Assembly: GCA_001465935.1 (NCBI GenBank)
Contig: LNKV01000009.1
Location: forward strand, 744,001-808,000
Direction of reading: 5' to 3'
Length of the DNA stretch: 64,000 nucleotides
Origin: Clarireedia homoeocarpa
Taxonomy: Eukaryota > Ascomycota > Leotiomycetes > Helotiales > Rutstroemiaceae
Positions 11,037-21,287 of this stretch are shown here, one piece after another. The translations under genes were made by a program, and so were the position numbers. Each line of letters starts with the position of its first letter. The stretch's first letter is position 1. The notes below the pieces were generated by a model. The model ran no database searches and was not told the origin of the DNA. It was given only the letters and a program-made list of their open reading frames with translations.

Positions 11037-14000
11037 CTAGCTTAAAAGCTCCTTGATATCTTCGATACGCTGTAGCTTCTTTTCCTCATCACTCATCATA
11101 CCAAGGGAACTCGCACTATCGACGACGCATTAGCAACCATTCATTCATTTATTCCATACCCAACCGCCGGCATCTCCATCCATCATCTCCAAACGCAGAT
11201 AAACCCTCCGTCAAGAGGAGAACCAAGAGAAAGGACAAAAACACTCACATGAATTTCTTCCTATCCTGCACCTTCAACATTCTCTCCTCCACACTCTCCT
11301 TCACAATAAACCTCAGCACCTTGACCTCCCCCGTCTGCCCCATCCTGTGCACCCGATCAATAGCCTGCGCCTCAACCGCGAAGCTCCACCACGGATCCAT
11401 CATATAGACCCTTTTCGCCATCGTCAGATTCAGCCCTACTCCACCGGCTCTCAAACTCAACAGCAGCACAATCCCCTCCTCACTATCCCTAAACTCCCGT
11501 AGCACCGCCGCTCGCGCCTTCTGCGGCATTGAGCCATCGAGCCTCAGAAACGGCAGCGAGGCCCGCGTGAGCGCCGGCTCGATAAGGCTAAGAAACGAGG
11601 TGAACTGGCTGAACACGACGGATTTCATACCGGGGTGTTCTCTGCGCAGGGTTTTTAGATTATTCAGGAGAGCCTGGATTTTAGCAGAGCCATTCGCTGT
11701 GATGCGCTGGAGGGTGATTTTGGGTTTTCCGATGCGACTATCGGGATGCTCGACATCTTTTACGACCTCGAAGATATCATGGGCGTTGACGATTTCGCGA
11801 CAGCTAAAACAGCGCGGGAGCTCGCCTTTATCGGTTTGATGCTTGATATAATCGAGGAGGCATTTTTTGCAGGCGGAATGCCAGCAGCCAGTGACGGTTT
11901 GCTCGATCATGGGTTCCTCGGTGCAGATGGGGCATTCGTTTTCGGCTTCGTCGCGGATTTGCTCGAGGACGTGCGCGCCGAAGGTGTTGTTGTCGGCTTC
12001 TTCGCTAAGTTTGAAGCGCTCGATAAGGTTCTGGAGATCCATGTCGTCGGCTAGGCCGCTGGCTGCATCGGCGGCTTCGGCAGCGTCTTCTTCGTCTGCT
12101 ACGAGATTTTGATTGCGTGTGAGGATTGGATGACAACATGATTGACGGAGTCGTAGAATCTGAGCAAATATGCTCGTGTATGCTCTTAAAACCGTTCCAG
12201 CTTCGACATTGGCTGCAAAGGTGCGTTTAGCACGTGTGAAAATATGATTGTAGACTTCGCGTTCGGGCTCCGAAAGCTCGATGCTGACGATATCGATGCT
12301 TTTAGGAGGAAGAGGTACCAGTGCTTCGCCGCTTGGTGTTTTCATGTCTTTGGTTCGACGAAGTACAAGAGGTTCAAGCACTGTTTGGACAACGTCAAGA
12401 GCGCGCATGAAGTCTTTGGATTCGAATGGAATTGTGATGAAAGTCCTCCAGAAGGAGAAGTTGCTCCAAGGTTCTACACGTAAGAATCGAACCAGGCTGA
12501 AAAGATCTTCTAAACGGTTCACAATGGGTGTTCCTGTAAGTGCCCATCGATGCTCAGCAGCAATTTCGTAGCCTTGCATTGGATTAGTAGATGATCCCAC
12601 AAGAAAGGCTTTTCACACCCAAATACAGTGCTGCGAATTGGCTGTACTTACATGCTTTCGCGGTCTTTGATTGTCTGTTTTTGATGTGATGGGCTTCGTC
12701 TAATATCACACGGAAGAACGAGAGAGAGAAAAGCCCGCCATGCCCGCCTCTATCCCCATCCCGAGCGGCAACTTGATTAAATTCTGACAACACTACACCG
12801 TAACTAGTGATGACAACATTCGGCGCTGCCGCAGCATTAGCTTCACAGCAAAGAGCTTGTAGATTAGCTGTTTTATCATTGCCGTAATAAACGATACTCT
12901 TCATCGTCCCATCCTTGGATGCATTTTCGGCTTCACTCTGCCATTGAGCAAGAAGGGACATTGGAGCTACAACTAGGGTAGTACAAGGCGCACGCTCCAC
13001 GTATGATGAATTGGCTGGTAATCGTGGGAGCATATTAACGGACGTCACTTTCGATCGCTTCTCGTCGAGTCTCATGGCTACATCGGATTTGTTTGAATGA
13101 ATCAGACTCATCATTTCAATAGTCTTTCCCAAACCCATCTCATCAGCCAGAATGCCACCAAGACAATGCTGCTCTTGAACAGGAAATTCTAAGGAGAGTG
13201 CGCCAGAGTAGGGATTGACATAGAATTTATCCTGATCTGCAACTTGCAACACTTCTCTATCTTCCATATCTTTGGTGGGCCAAGCATACTCTTCCCATAA
13301 AGGATGCATTGAGGCTTTTCTCTTCTCGTCTTTCTGATCTCGCTCCTTAGACATCATCCAGTGTAATGCTTGCTTCTGGTATGGACGGAGATCCATTGCA
13401 AAAGTATCCGCTGGTTCGGCTTCTGGCGCATTGAAATCAAATGATTGAGCTTTACTGTAAAGGGTATCAAGTTGATCTTGCTCAAGCTCTTTTCCTTCCT
13501 CGGCCTCGTCGGACTGGGGAGAAGACCCGGTTGAATCTGTAGTTTTAGAATCGTCCTTGTCATAATGCTCGGCCGCTTCCGTGGCGCTGAGGAGCCCTTG
13601 TCGCTTATGCTTAGCCGTCGCCTCGCTAGTCTGAGTCGGTAAAAGGTTGATTTCCTCGAACAGTTTTACCAAAGCGACTTGGCGAAGCCTCAGGCCTTTC
13701 TCTTCCGTTGTCTCCTTTTCCTCAAATAGACCTGTTTTGCGGTTGTCTGGGGCCTTGAAAGTTTGATCGTCAAAAGCTGTTTTAAGCAATGAACATCTGA
13801 GTTGAAGAAATATAGTATCATTTGTTCGTATTCTCTCAGGTGCATACACACAGGTCCCTTCAAATTTGCAAACCTTCTGGTCGATCAGCGTAGAGACCCA
13901 GTTAGCAGTCTCACGAGGGAGACGACCAACTTCAAAACCTTCAGAGTTTGTAAATCGCACAATCACGTCAACTCGTTTGGCAGCGGCGCTATTTGGCTTG

Positions 14001-14680
14001 GGCATCTGTGCCACTGCAGGTCTCCCTTTCCCTTTTCCAATTGGTGTTTTGGGTGGCTGTATTTTTTGTCGTTCGATTCGTACAATCTCGCCATGCTTGA
14101 TCAATGTTGTGCCACTTTTGGTAGCCCAGCCCCCAACCCCAAAAGCTCCGATGTATCGATATTCGGGCATCGTTCGTCGTGGTGAAGCCGCTCTTGAGGA
14201 ATCGTCGAATGTCGAAGCATTCCTTTCTCTTTCCTTGCTGCTATTCGCCGGCTTAATAAAAGAGTCAACGGTCCCCTTCGCGCGGGGTGCTGATATAACT
14301 ACAGGCTCTTTCCATGATCCATCTAAATACATATTCACAGCTCTTTCGATATCATTCCCTGAAGCTTCTTGAAGCCTTTCTATTATATCTGCCGCCACCG
14401 AGTTCCCGACGAAATTCTCCAGAGTTTCCTTGAAGCTGGACTGCAGAGTTTCCCCAACTGCTGAGTTATCTGTTGAGACATCATGAAGCTCTGTCTCTTC
14501 CGGGGACCCTGCTTTCTCAATGATCGTAGGAGGAAGCGTGTCGAATTCGTCCGGCACGTCTGCTATTGCCTCCTCTGTAAATGAAGAGTCGAATCCCTTG
14601 GATGTTTCAGTGAAGAACCTTCTCCTCTTCGCGGGAGGACCCTCCATCTCTGCGAAACTCATTTGAGATTGACCAAGCAA
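11037..14680 (-). CDS. rad5: DNA repair protein Rad5 (HIRAN, SNF2 helicase, RING E3 ligase)
   Basis: Three exons: 14680-12652, 12572-11249 and 11115-11037, giving 1143 aa. The 79-nt intron has a GTAAGT donor and a TACTAATCC branch site; the 133-nt intron starts GTGAGT. Joins restore SKTAKAC-YEIAAEHRWALTG and KKFI-ASSLGMMSDEEKK. Domains in order: CUE/UBA-like helix bundle (about 81-125), HIRAN (about 172-305), SNF2 ATPase with Walker A DEMGLGKT (513-520) and DEAH (about 657), a C3HC4 RING inserted in the helicase (CPIC at 890 to CFSC at about 937), and helicase C (about 990-1120) with the VHRMGQ motif. This order is diagnostic of Rad5/HLTF, which polyubiquitinates PCNA with Ubc13-Mms2 and reverses stalled forks in error-free damage tolerance in the nucleus. 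The basic AKRRRF (17-22) may be a nuclear signal. A second Met at residue 7 is an alternative start. It is divergent from the NDUFAF6-like gene. Confidence 0.95.
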
Positions 14681-14938
14681 AGATTTAGCATTTTTGCCCC
14701 GAAAGAGTGAAGTAACTTTTGCTGAGTAGTAATGCTGGCAGGTTGATTTGTGAACGCGAAGTCACGCGTTGGACGCGACAAAAATAAATTAAGGTTCGGT
14801 ATTGTGGTGACGTCGAGAACCCTGACAATATTTTTAAATGCCGAACATGCATCCAGCAACGCCCCAGAAGTTGATATTCAGCAACAACTGAACTTTTTCT
14901 TTGTTCATGGATTAACCACAGCAGACAGCCACTCATAA
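14681..14938. promoter_or_regulatory. Shared divergent promoter, rad5 and NDUFAF6-like
   Basis: Only 258 bp separate the start codons of rad5 (minus) and the NDUFAF6-like gene (plus). Any core promoters and 5' leaders of both must overlap here or lie inside the neighbouring coding sequence. No specific box is assigned. Confidence 0.6.
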
Positions 14939-16159
14939 ATGCAGAGATATCAGGTCCTACGAGGACTTCGAAATTGTGCTGGCGCACGGTCAAGATCGGA
15001 ATGCGCCTACTCTACCACATCTTACAGTACGCCTGCCCCGCATGGTAGCAGGTTGACCGATGAGGATATCAATCGTGCCAGAGCATATTGTTCGGGCCTC
15101 GTACAGTAAGTTTGCAAACTAATCTCACGACTATAATAGTAATATCTAACTGGGGTCAGAAAGTTCGATTCACCATCATACACACTTCAACCCTTCGTCC
15201 CTTCGTCAACGAGAGATGCATATCTTTCAATTCGTGCTTTAAATATCGAACTAGCACGAATACCAGACCAAGTCTCGAATCCAACCGTCGGTGCGTTACG
15301 CATGCAGTTCTGGCGCGATAATCTCAATCGAACATTTGCGAAAACCCCTCCCAAAGAGCCCGTCGCGATACTCCTACACCATGCGCTCACCTCTTTGCAA
15401 TCGCGCTATGAAGGCATCGCAACCAGTGTGATGAAGGGCTGGTTTATGAAGGTCATTAACACAAGGGAACAATATATGGACAATCGGCCATATACCAATT
15501 TGGAGGCAGTGGAGATGTATGCTGAAAATACATATTCTACATTGATGTATTTGACATTGGCAGCTTTGCCACTGAATTCCATGGCTGTGGATCATGTAGC
15601 AAGTCACATTGGTAAGGCAACTGGTATCACGGCAGTCCTAAGAGGCTTGCCATTGATAGCGTTCCCACCGCCACCAAACCATCATAGCAACAATGCATCT
15701 TTCGGGGGCGCTCTAGGCGGGAACACTGGAGGTCGTCAAGGGGCAGTTGTTTTACCACTAGATATCATGGCCGAAGCAGGTGTCAAGGAAGAGGAAGTTT
15801 TACGGCACGGGGCGGAGGCTCCTGGTCTAAAAGACGCTATTTTTACAGTGGCGACCAGAGCGAATGACCATTTGATCACGGCTAGAGAAATGCTCAAAAA
15901 TCTTCAAGCAGGGAGAGATGCAGGCCATGCGTTTGAGCATCAAGATGAGGATGGACACCTCTACCACGGCTCAAGCGAGGATACTCAGGTGGATGATCTA
16001 GAGAGGGGCTTCGGTGTCCTTATGCAGGCAGTGCCTACGAGGTTATGGCTGGAAAAGTTAGAGAAGCTTGATTTTGATGTTTTCAGACCAGAGCTGAGAG
16101 CAAGGGAATGGAAGCTACCTTATAAAGCGTATTGGGCTTATACTCGGCGGATGATTTAA
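14939..16159 (+). CDS. NDUFAF6-like mitochondrial complex I assembly factor (squalene/phytoene synthase fold)
   Basis: Two exons, 14939-15105 and 15160-16159, give 388 aa. The 54-nt intron has GTAAGT, CTAAC and GTCAG signals. Exon 1 encodes a basic, Ser/Ala-rich, acid-poor leader (MQRYQVLRGLRNCAGARSRS), as expected for mitochondrial import, then LTDEDINRARAYCSGLVQ-KFDSPSY, typical of this family. Downstream are IRALNIELARIPD, RMQFWRD, YAENTYSTLMYLTL and the C-terminal LPYKAYWAYTRRM, all matching the trans-isoprenyl-diphosphate-synthase-like fold of NDUFAF6. The Asp-rich DxxxD substrate motifs of true squalene/phytoene synthases are not intact, so it is probably a non-catalytic assembly factor needed for early complex I (ND1 module) biogenesis in the matrix. 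A gap-like insert around FPPPPNHHSNN is low complexity. The complex I role is inferred from animal orthologues. Confidence 0.88.
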
Positions 16160-16431
16160 TGTATTATATCAATCGATCTAATGAAAATACATGCCAAACC
16201 AACTTTGAAAGTTTGACAAAAACTGACACTCCGGTTCTCATTATCTACTGATCAGTACTGCTTCAGTATTCAACCCTTGAAGGCGCCACTTGCAAAGACA
16301 GCCACCCTTGTAGTCAGAATTCTCGGTTCCCTGTCCCATTCACTAATATCTTGGTGGCATCATAAGGCCTCGCTCTCCTCAACTTTGTTCCTCATTTCAC
16401 TTCCACCTCTTCCCCCAAACCACCAGCAACC
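16160..16431. other. Short convergent spacer
   Basis: Non-coding; the 3' ends of the NDUFAF6-like gene and the small Cys-rich gene face each other here. No terminator element is recognised. Confidence 0.5.
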
Positions 16432-16740
16432 TCAGTATCTCCACCCAACCCCAATTCTTTCCGACCCTGGCCCATACCTCGCATTCCTCTCGCCACATCT
16501 TCTTTCCGCATGACGTCCATTATTCCTGCACTCAAACGAGCAATAATCATTAACATATTTCGGCCGCACATTCCATCGATTCGGCAGACACGAATTCGGC
16601 ATATCGAACGGAATCCCCGGCCGAGCCCATTCTCTCGGATCGTTGATTCGCGCAAGCTGTGCGTATATCAGATAGCAGTTTGAGCCTGCGTAGAGACTGC
16701 GGTGGCCGCAGAGCGGCTCTATGCTCCAGTAGTTACACAT
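16432..16740 (-). CDS. Small Cys/His-rich protein, putative zinc-binding
   Basis: Uninterrupted 102-aa frame. It opens MCNYWSIEPLCGHRSLY, a pattern I associate with small fungal proteins that begin MCxY and carry a CGH motif. Further Cys are at 22, 51, 68 and 72 (CSFEC) and about 82, giving a spacing suggestive of zinc binding. The last 20 residues are Arg/Gly-rich. It has no signal peptide, so a secreted effector is unlikely. Function is unknown. Two overlapping frames over the same bases lack any such regular Cys pattern. The main doubt is that the gene is short and has no intron evidence. Confidence 0.5.
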   Translation of the reverse strand: MCNYWSIEPLCGHRSLYAGSNCYLIYAQLARINDPREWARPGIPFDMPNSCLPNRWNVRPKYVNDYCSFECRNNGRHAERRCGERNARYGPGSERIGVGWRY

Positions 16741-17399
16741 GATGTTTATACTGGGGAGGGAGGGAAAGGGAATCTGGGCAGCGGCGTACAGACATGGAGA
16801 GTACTGTTGCAGTTATAGGAGATACAGAGAGCATGATTGATATGTTGGGTGGGAGGTTTTATGGAGATTGAGAGGTGACACTTGTTTCCATTATGAGTCC
16901 TTCTCTGCTGGTGGTTTGAGAAGTCACTGTGTGCTGTTGTGCGGCTCATCTTTCCTGGCAAGACCAAACGACGACGGGACGAAGAGATTAAAATGGAAAT
17001 CTTCCGATGACAGGCTATTTCTGTACGGGTGCTGTGAATGCTGCAACTAGGTGCTGCAAAGGTTGTATGGCATCGATATTTATTGTTCACAAACCTCAAA
17101 CAGTCCCACTAAAGACGTTAACATAAACCCCTTGCTTTGTTGTTTGGGGGAGCATTGGATTTGTATAAGCTTGTTTCATGCAGGCCGTGACTTGAAAGTT
17201 GACGGCGCAAACGGGACTCTTGTGTGACGGTATCGGAAAGAACAGTTTGCTAGAAAAGTAAATCAGAAGCGGTGATGACCACACGGCAACACAGTACTAC
17301 TGAACGAAGTTCTAGTCGAAGTTGTGATTGGAATTAGGGATACCTATTCTGATGTATGTAAAATGGGGATAATATATAACACTTGAGAATCTTTGAAAT
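16741..17399. other. Intergenic spacer
   Basis: Upstream of the small Cys-rich gene and downstream of pho8. No convincing frame or repeat was seen. Confidence 0.5.
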
Positions 17400-19328
17400 C
17401 TATTGTGGAAGATTCTTCTGGAGCCGTTCCTCGTAATGCCCAAACAATCCTTGAACATCCATTCCGGCAGCAATTAAGCTGACTTCTCCACTAGCTCTGC
17501 TGGTGCTGTTCAACTCCGATGTGACCGCATCAACATCAACTTTGAGATAGTCTCTCAAGAAGCCACCAACCTCAATATTCTCATGGTTTCCGCGTAGAAC
17601 GTCTGCACCATAACCATAAATATTCACATCTACAGCGGAGTGGCCATGGGTCGACCAGCCAATTTGCGCTCTTCGACTAATGATCTCTGCGAACGCATAT
17701 GCTGAGAGCGCGGGATCTAAGATTACCCTGTCAACTTCTTCATCAGTGGCATCCATGACACCAAGACCTTCTTGAATAAGTTTCTTCTCAACGAAGCGTC
17801 TAAGTTTCTTGTCGCTTTCGCTGGTCTCGGCAATGTGAGCACGTAACGCTCTAGAAAGATATTCCGCGGAGTGAGATGCGTTTGCCAACACCTCAGGATA
17901 CCACAAATATTGAGGATACGAAGTATGTAGTTCTAAGAAACACATTAGCCGAAACCCCGAAATTTATGTAGCAAGGTAGAAATACGTCTTGCGACAGCTA
18001 AGCCACCAGTCTCATGATCACTAGTAGCGACGAGAGCTCCTTCAGTATCACTATGGTCCAAGAAATCAATCACACTTTGGAACACACGATCGTAGGCGAG
18101 CACCTCGTGAACTTGGGCCGCCTGTACTCATTTGTCAGCATTCACTCCAAAGAAAAATGCAGTCAAAGGTCTTAAAACTGCCTGTTAAGAAATAACTGTA
18201 TAGGGCTTTCAATACTTACAGGATCATTTCCATGACCTGCATGGTCGATCCGGCTACCTTCGATCATGAGGAAGAATCCTTTGTCGCTATCCTTGGTTGC
18301 GGCTTCAAGAGCTGTCAAGGCAGTTCTAGCCATCTCATCGAGAGATGGATAAATATCATTCATGTTGCGTCGATCGAGCTCAAAAGGAATATCGGTGTCG
18401 GAGAAGAGACCCAATAGGGGTAGCTTGACGTTCTTTCCATATTTTAAACCATCGAATTGAGCTCTGTTGTTAATGTATGTCCATCCGTATTTCTCCTGGG
18501 CTAACTTGGTAACATCGCGAGTGTCGGCTCTGCAACTGGAAGCTGTAGTGTTTGGAAGGAAATGGCATCTACCGCCTCCCAACATCAAATCTACAACTCG
18601 GTATCCCAATGGATGTTCTCCAACCTCCTGTAACGCGATTGAGTCACCCTGAATGCGATAATCGACGTGTGAAGCGAAACAGGCTGGGGTTGCATCTGTC
18701 ATGTCGGTAGTAACAACCACTGCAATCGTTAGCCATTATAGAGACATGGATGGAATGCTTATGACTTACGTCCAGTCATATAGCCAGCCTTCTTTGCTGC
18801 TTCTAGAACAGTACCGCAGGGGGTGTGATCTGGCAGCATAGATATCGCACCGTTGTAACTTTTCCTACCACAGCTAAAGGCAGTAGCACCTGCAGCGCTA
18901 TCGGTGACGAGACTGCTACTCGATCTTGTTCGAGAGGATCCGATGAAATGTTGGTCGAGGTGGAGGATGTCGTTGAAAGGCAGACCTTCCTGTAATTGAC
19001 GGAAGCTTCGAGTTAAACTGAGCGAAGCAGGTCCCATGCCATCGCTAACCATGAATATGAGGTTGCGTTTTCCGCTCTTCTTAAACTTTTGTGGCGTATT
19101 TTGATGTTGGGTCAATAGCACTGCTAGAACGATAACAGCAGCGGTAGCAAGGACCGCCCAAGCAAAGATTCCAACTTCCCGCCAGAACCCAGCCTTCCTG
19201 CCAGAGGCATTTACTTCTTTTCTTTGATAACCAAGGAGGGCATCATCTTCGGCGGCGGCTCGCTCTTCAGAATACGACGATGATGGTCGTCCTGAAGCGA
19301 AAAGAGGGCTATCATTCGTCTGCCCCAT
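17400..19328 (-). CDS. pho8: Repressible vacuolar alkaline phosphatase
   Basis: Four exons: 19328-18770, 18719-18220, 18121-17986 and 17932-17400, giving 575 aa. Joins restore GYMTGL-VVTTDMTDATPACF, GHGNDP-AAQVHEVLAYD and GLAVAR-QLHTSYPQY. The protein is type II: a cytosolic tail of about 53 residues, one membrane segment (about 54-73, IFAWAVLATAAVIVLAVLL), then a lumenal phosphatase domain. Metal/active-site residues are visible: Asp96 in VSDGMG, nucleophile Ser144 in TDSAAGATA, the GSRIDHAGH ligands, TSDHETGG and the His of STHGHSAVD. It hydrolyses phosphomonoesters in the vacuole and in yeast is induced by phosphate starvation. The tail contains EDDALL (27-32), an acidic dileucine that matches the AP-3 sorting signal of yeast Pho8. 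Its length is close to the family's. Confidence 0.95.
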
Positions 19329-20296
19329 GGTTTTATTTCTCTGAAATGGTCGAATATCTAAGTGAAGTCGAATTGGCGACCACTATCCTGATGTGAACTT
19401 GCCCTTCGAAATGGCAGCTCTAGAAATCAGTATAGGCGCGTATCCAGGTCTGAGACATTAATGCTCACGAGGCACCTTTTGTCGGGCAACTAAGACGTCG
19501 GTGTATATAGCGGTGATGTAATCTTGATGCGGCAAATTAAACCCACCAATCACATTTGATTCACCACAGTATTAAAACAGTAGAGGTTGTGCAAAAATGA
19601 ATGGATGAATTTTCATTGCTTTTAATAATTGACAAAGTTGTTTTATTCGTAGTCGCGAATTTACAAGAACCTTTCAAGGAAGTAGCTTGTGACGATGGCT
19701 TTCTTGTAAGCCTTGCATGCTTGGTGACAATACAGCAAGGATTGCTCAATTTCGAGCAGCGTTCCTCCACTGTTCGTAGCTCAACAACAACAACCATCAG
19801 AACGGTTTACATTTCATAGAATTTGATTCAATACCTTGCCACCCGGGTGCAGCGACGCTTGCTATGAACCCACTTCACAAGATCAATAGGACTAAAGGTT
19901 CATTATCACAGTGCTATGTGAGATTCACATGAGTAGTGTGGTTACACTTCCTTATATTGCTCTTGCAGTTGGATACCCTGTGATTGAGTAACAGAACAAA
20001 ACATTATCTGATAGTCGTGTTTGCACACCGAGCATAATCTGAGCGGCTTCTCACTTCGGATCTAGAAGCCTTGAAGAATTCTAGAATTCGCTCCTCAAAG
20101 TGCGTTCAAAGCCAACTCGATTCTCTCACAGACCCGACATTGAACAGCCACGCTTTCGATGAAGGAGAATTCGGTATTTGTCAAGTAAGCCGGAGCTCAT
20201 GAAATTTGTGAAAGCCCTGATAGATACAGCTAATTTTGCGCTGCGCTACATCCAGCCTTTCCAATCAAACACCAACGAACCCAGGACCAATCACCC
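19329..20296. other. Intergenic spacer
   Basis: Lies between the pho8 5' end and the eL34 3' end, both on the minus strand. Short plus-strand frames here have no recognisable similarity. It should contain the pho8 promoter; no CACGTG/CACGTT-type phosphate box was identified with confidence. Confidence 0.5.
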
Positions 20297-20909
20297 TTAA
20301 CGCTTCTTTTGTTGAGACTCCTTGAGAACCTTCTTCACGATCTTCTGTTCCTCAATCAAAAAGGCCCTGACGATACGATCCTTGACACAGTTGGCGCATC
20401 TCGATCCTCCATATGCGCGTTGTACCGTCTTCTTTGGTCGGGAGATCGTGGCATATTGGCGAGGTCTGAGAGCTGGGATCTGTTGCAGAGACATTAGCAC
20501 ATGCCTCGATATCTGCTCTCAAACATTTCCAATGCAAGTCCAGAATGTCTCCTTCCTGCTAAATGAGCTGTTGAGGGAATTCGCTTTTAAACAAAAGATG
20601 CTGCATCGATGTTGTACATGATGAATAAATTTCGTTGAAGTTAATGAATCCAAACTCTTCTCGATCCCATGCAAATTCACTAAATGATCGTACTTACACC
20701 AGGCAATTTGATACCACAGTCACCACATTTCGGTGCAGTACCAGCCTTCTTGATGTGAAGGTATCGTAGCTCGCCGCCGGGTGTCTTAACGACTCTGACC
20801 TTGTTTGATCGAGTGTTGTATCTATTTGCCATCAATATAAATTTCTTCAGCCAGGAATTCGAGAAACTCACGGGTTTCGGCGTCTGTAGGTCAATCTGGT
20901 GGACGGCAT
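20297..20909 (-). CDS. rpl34: 60S ribosomal protein eL34
   Basis: Three exons: 20909-20872, 20821-20698 and 20479-20297, giving 114 aa. Intron 1 is 50 nt (GTGAGT...AATAG) and intron 2 is 218 nt (GTAAGT...CAACAG). The product begins MPSTRLTYRRRNP-YNTRSNK and continues VRVVKTPGGELRYLHIKKAGT, an almost invariant eL34 block. It has two CxxC zinc-ribbon knuckles (CGDC and CANC) and ends KKVLKESQQKKR. It is a structural protein of the cytosolic large subunit. A short first exon just after the start codon is usual for fungal ribosomal protein genes. Intron 2 was read for snoRNA boxes (TGATGA, CTGA) and none was found. It is divergent from prp8. Confidence 0.97.
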
Positions 20910-21287
20910 CTTGGCGGATTTTGACTTCGTTGGTCGAATTGGTGTCGATGTCGTTGTCGTTGTCTGGAATTCTTTCTAAAAAGATATTTCGCGAAATTCA
21001 ATTGTGGGCGAGCTAATCGGCTAGGGTCTACACCGAATATAGTTAGGCTCATCTCTCTTTAGTTTTGCGCTTTTGTGCCTCAGAATCTGTCAGGCACTCA
21101 AAGTTATCCTCCGAATACACTAGTGAAAGCTCCCGAGTAAGAACATAAAATTTATCTCCACGCGCCTCGCGATAACCATCATCTCCATCAATTTACCTTT
21201 TATCAACAAAAGATCGAAGCTAGGAGAGGCTTCAAATCTTAGGTGATTTGTGACGGGAACTGGGATTTGCTACCTGGAACATTCAAA
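20910..21287. promoter_or_regulatory. Shared divergent promoter, rpl34 and prp8
   Basis: 378 bp lie between the start codons of a translation gene and a splicing gene, both essential. The prp8 side may begin at an in-frame upstream ATG (21243), but the conserved start is 21288. No specific element is assigned. Confidence 0.6.

Noticed and set aside
11245..12600. Separate 451-codon helicase gene next to a 698-codon one
   Set aside because: They are two exons of rad5: the first contains HIRAN and the Walker motifs, the second the RING and helicase C; a 79-nt intron joins them in frame.
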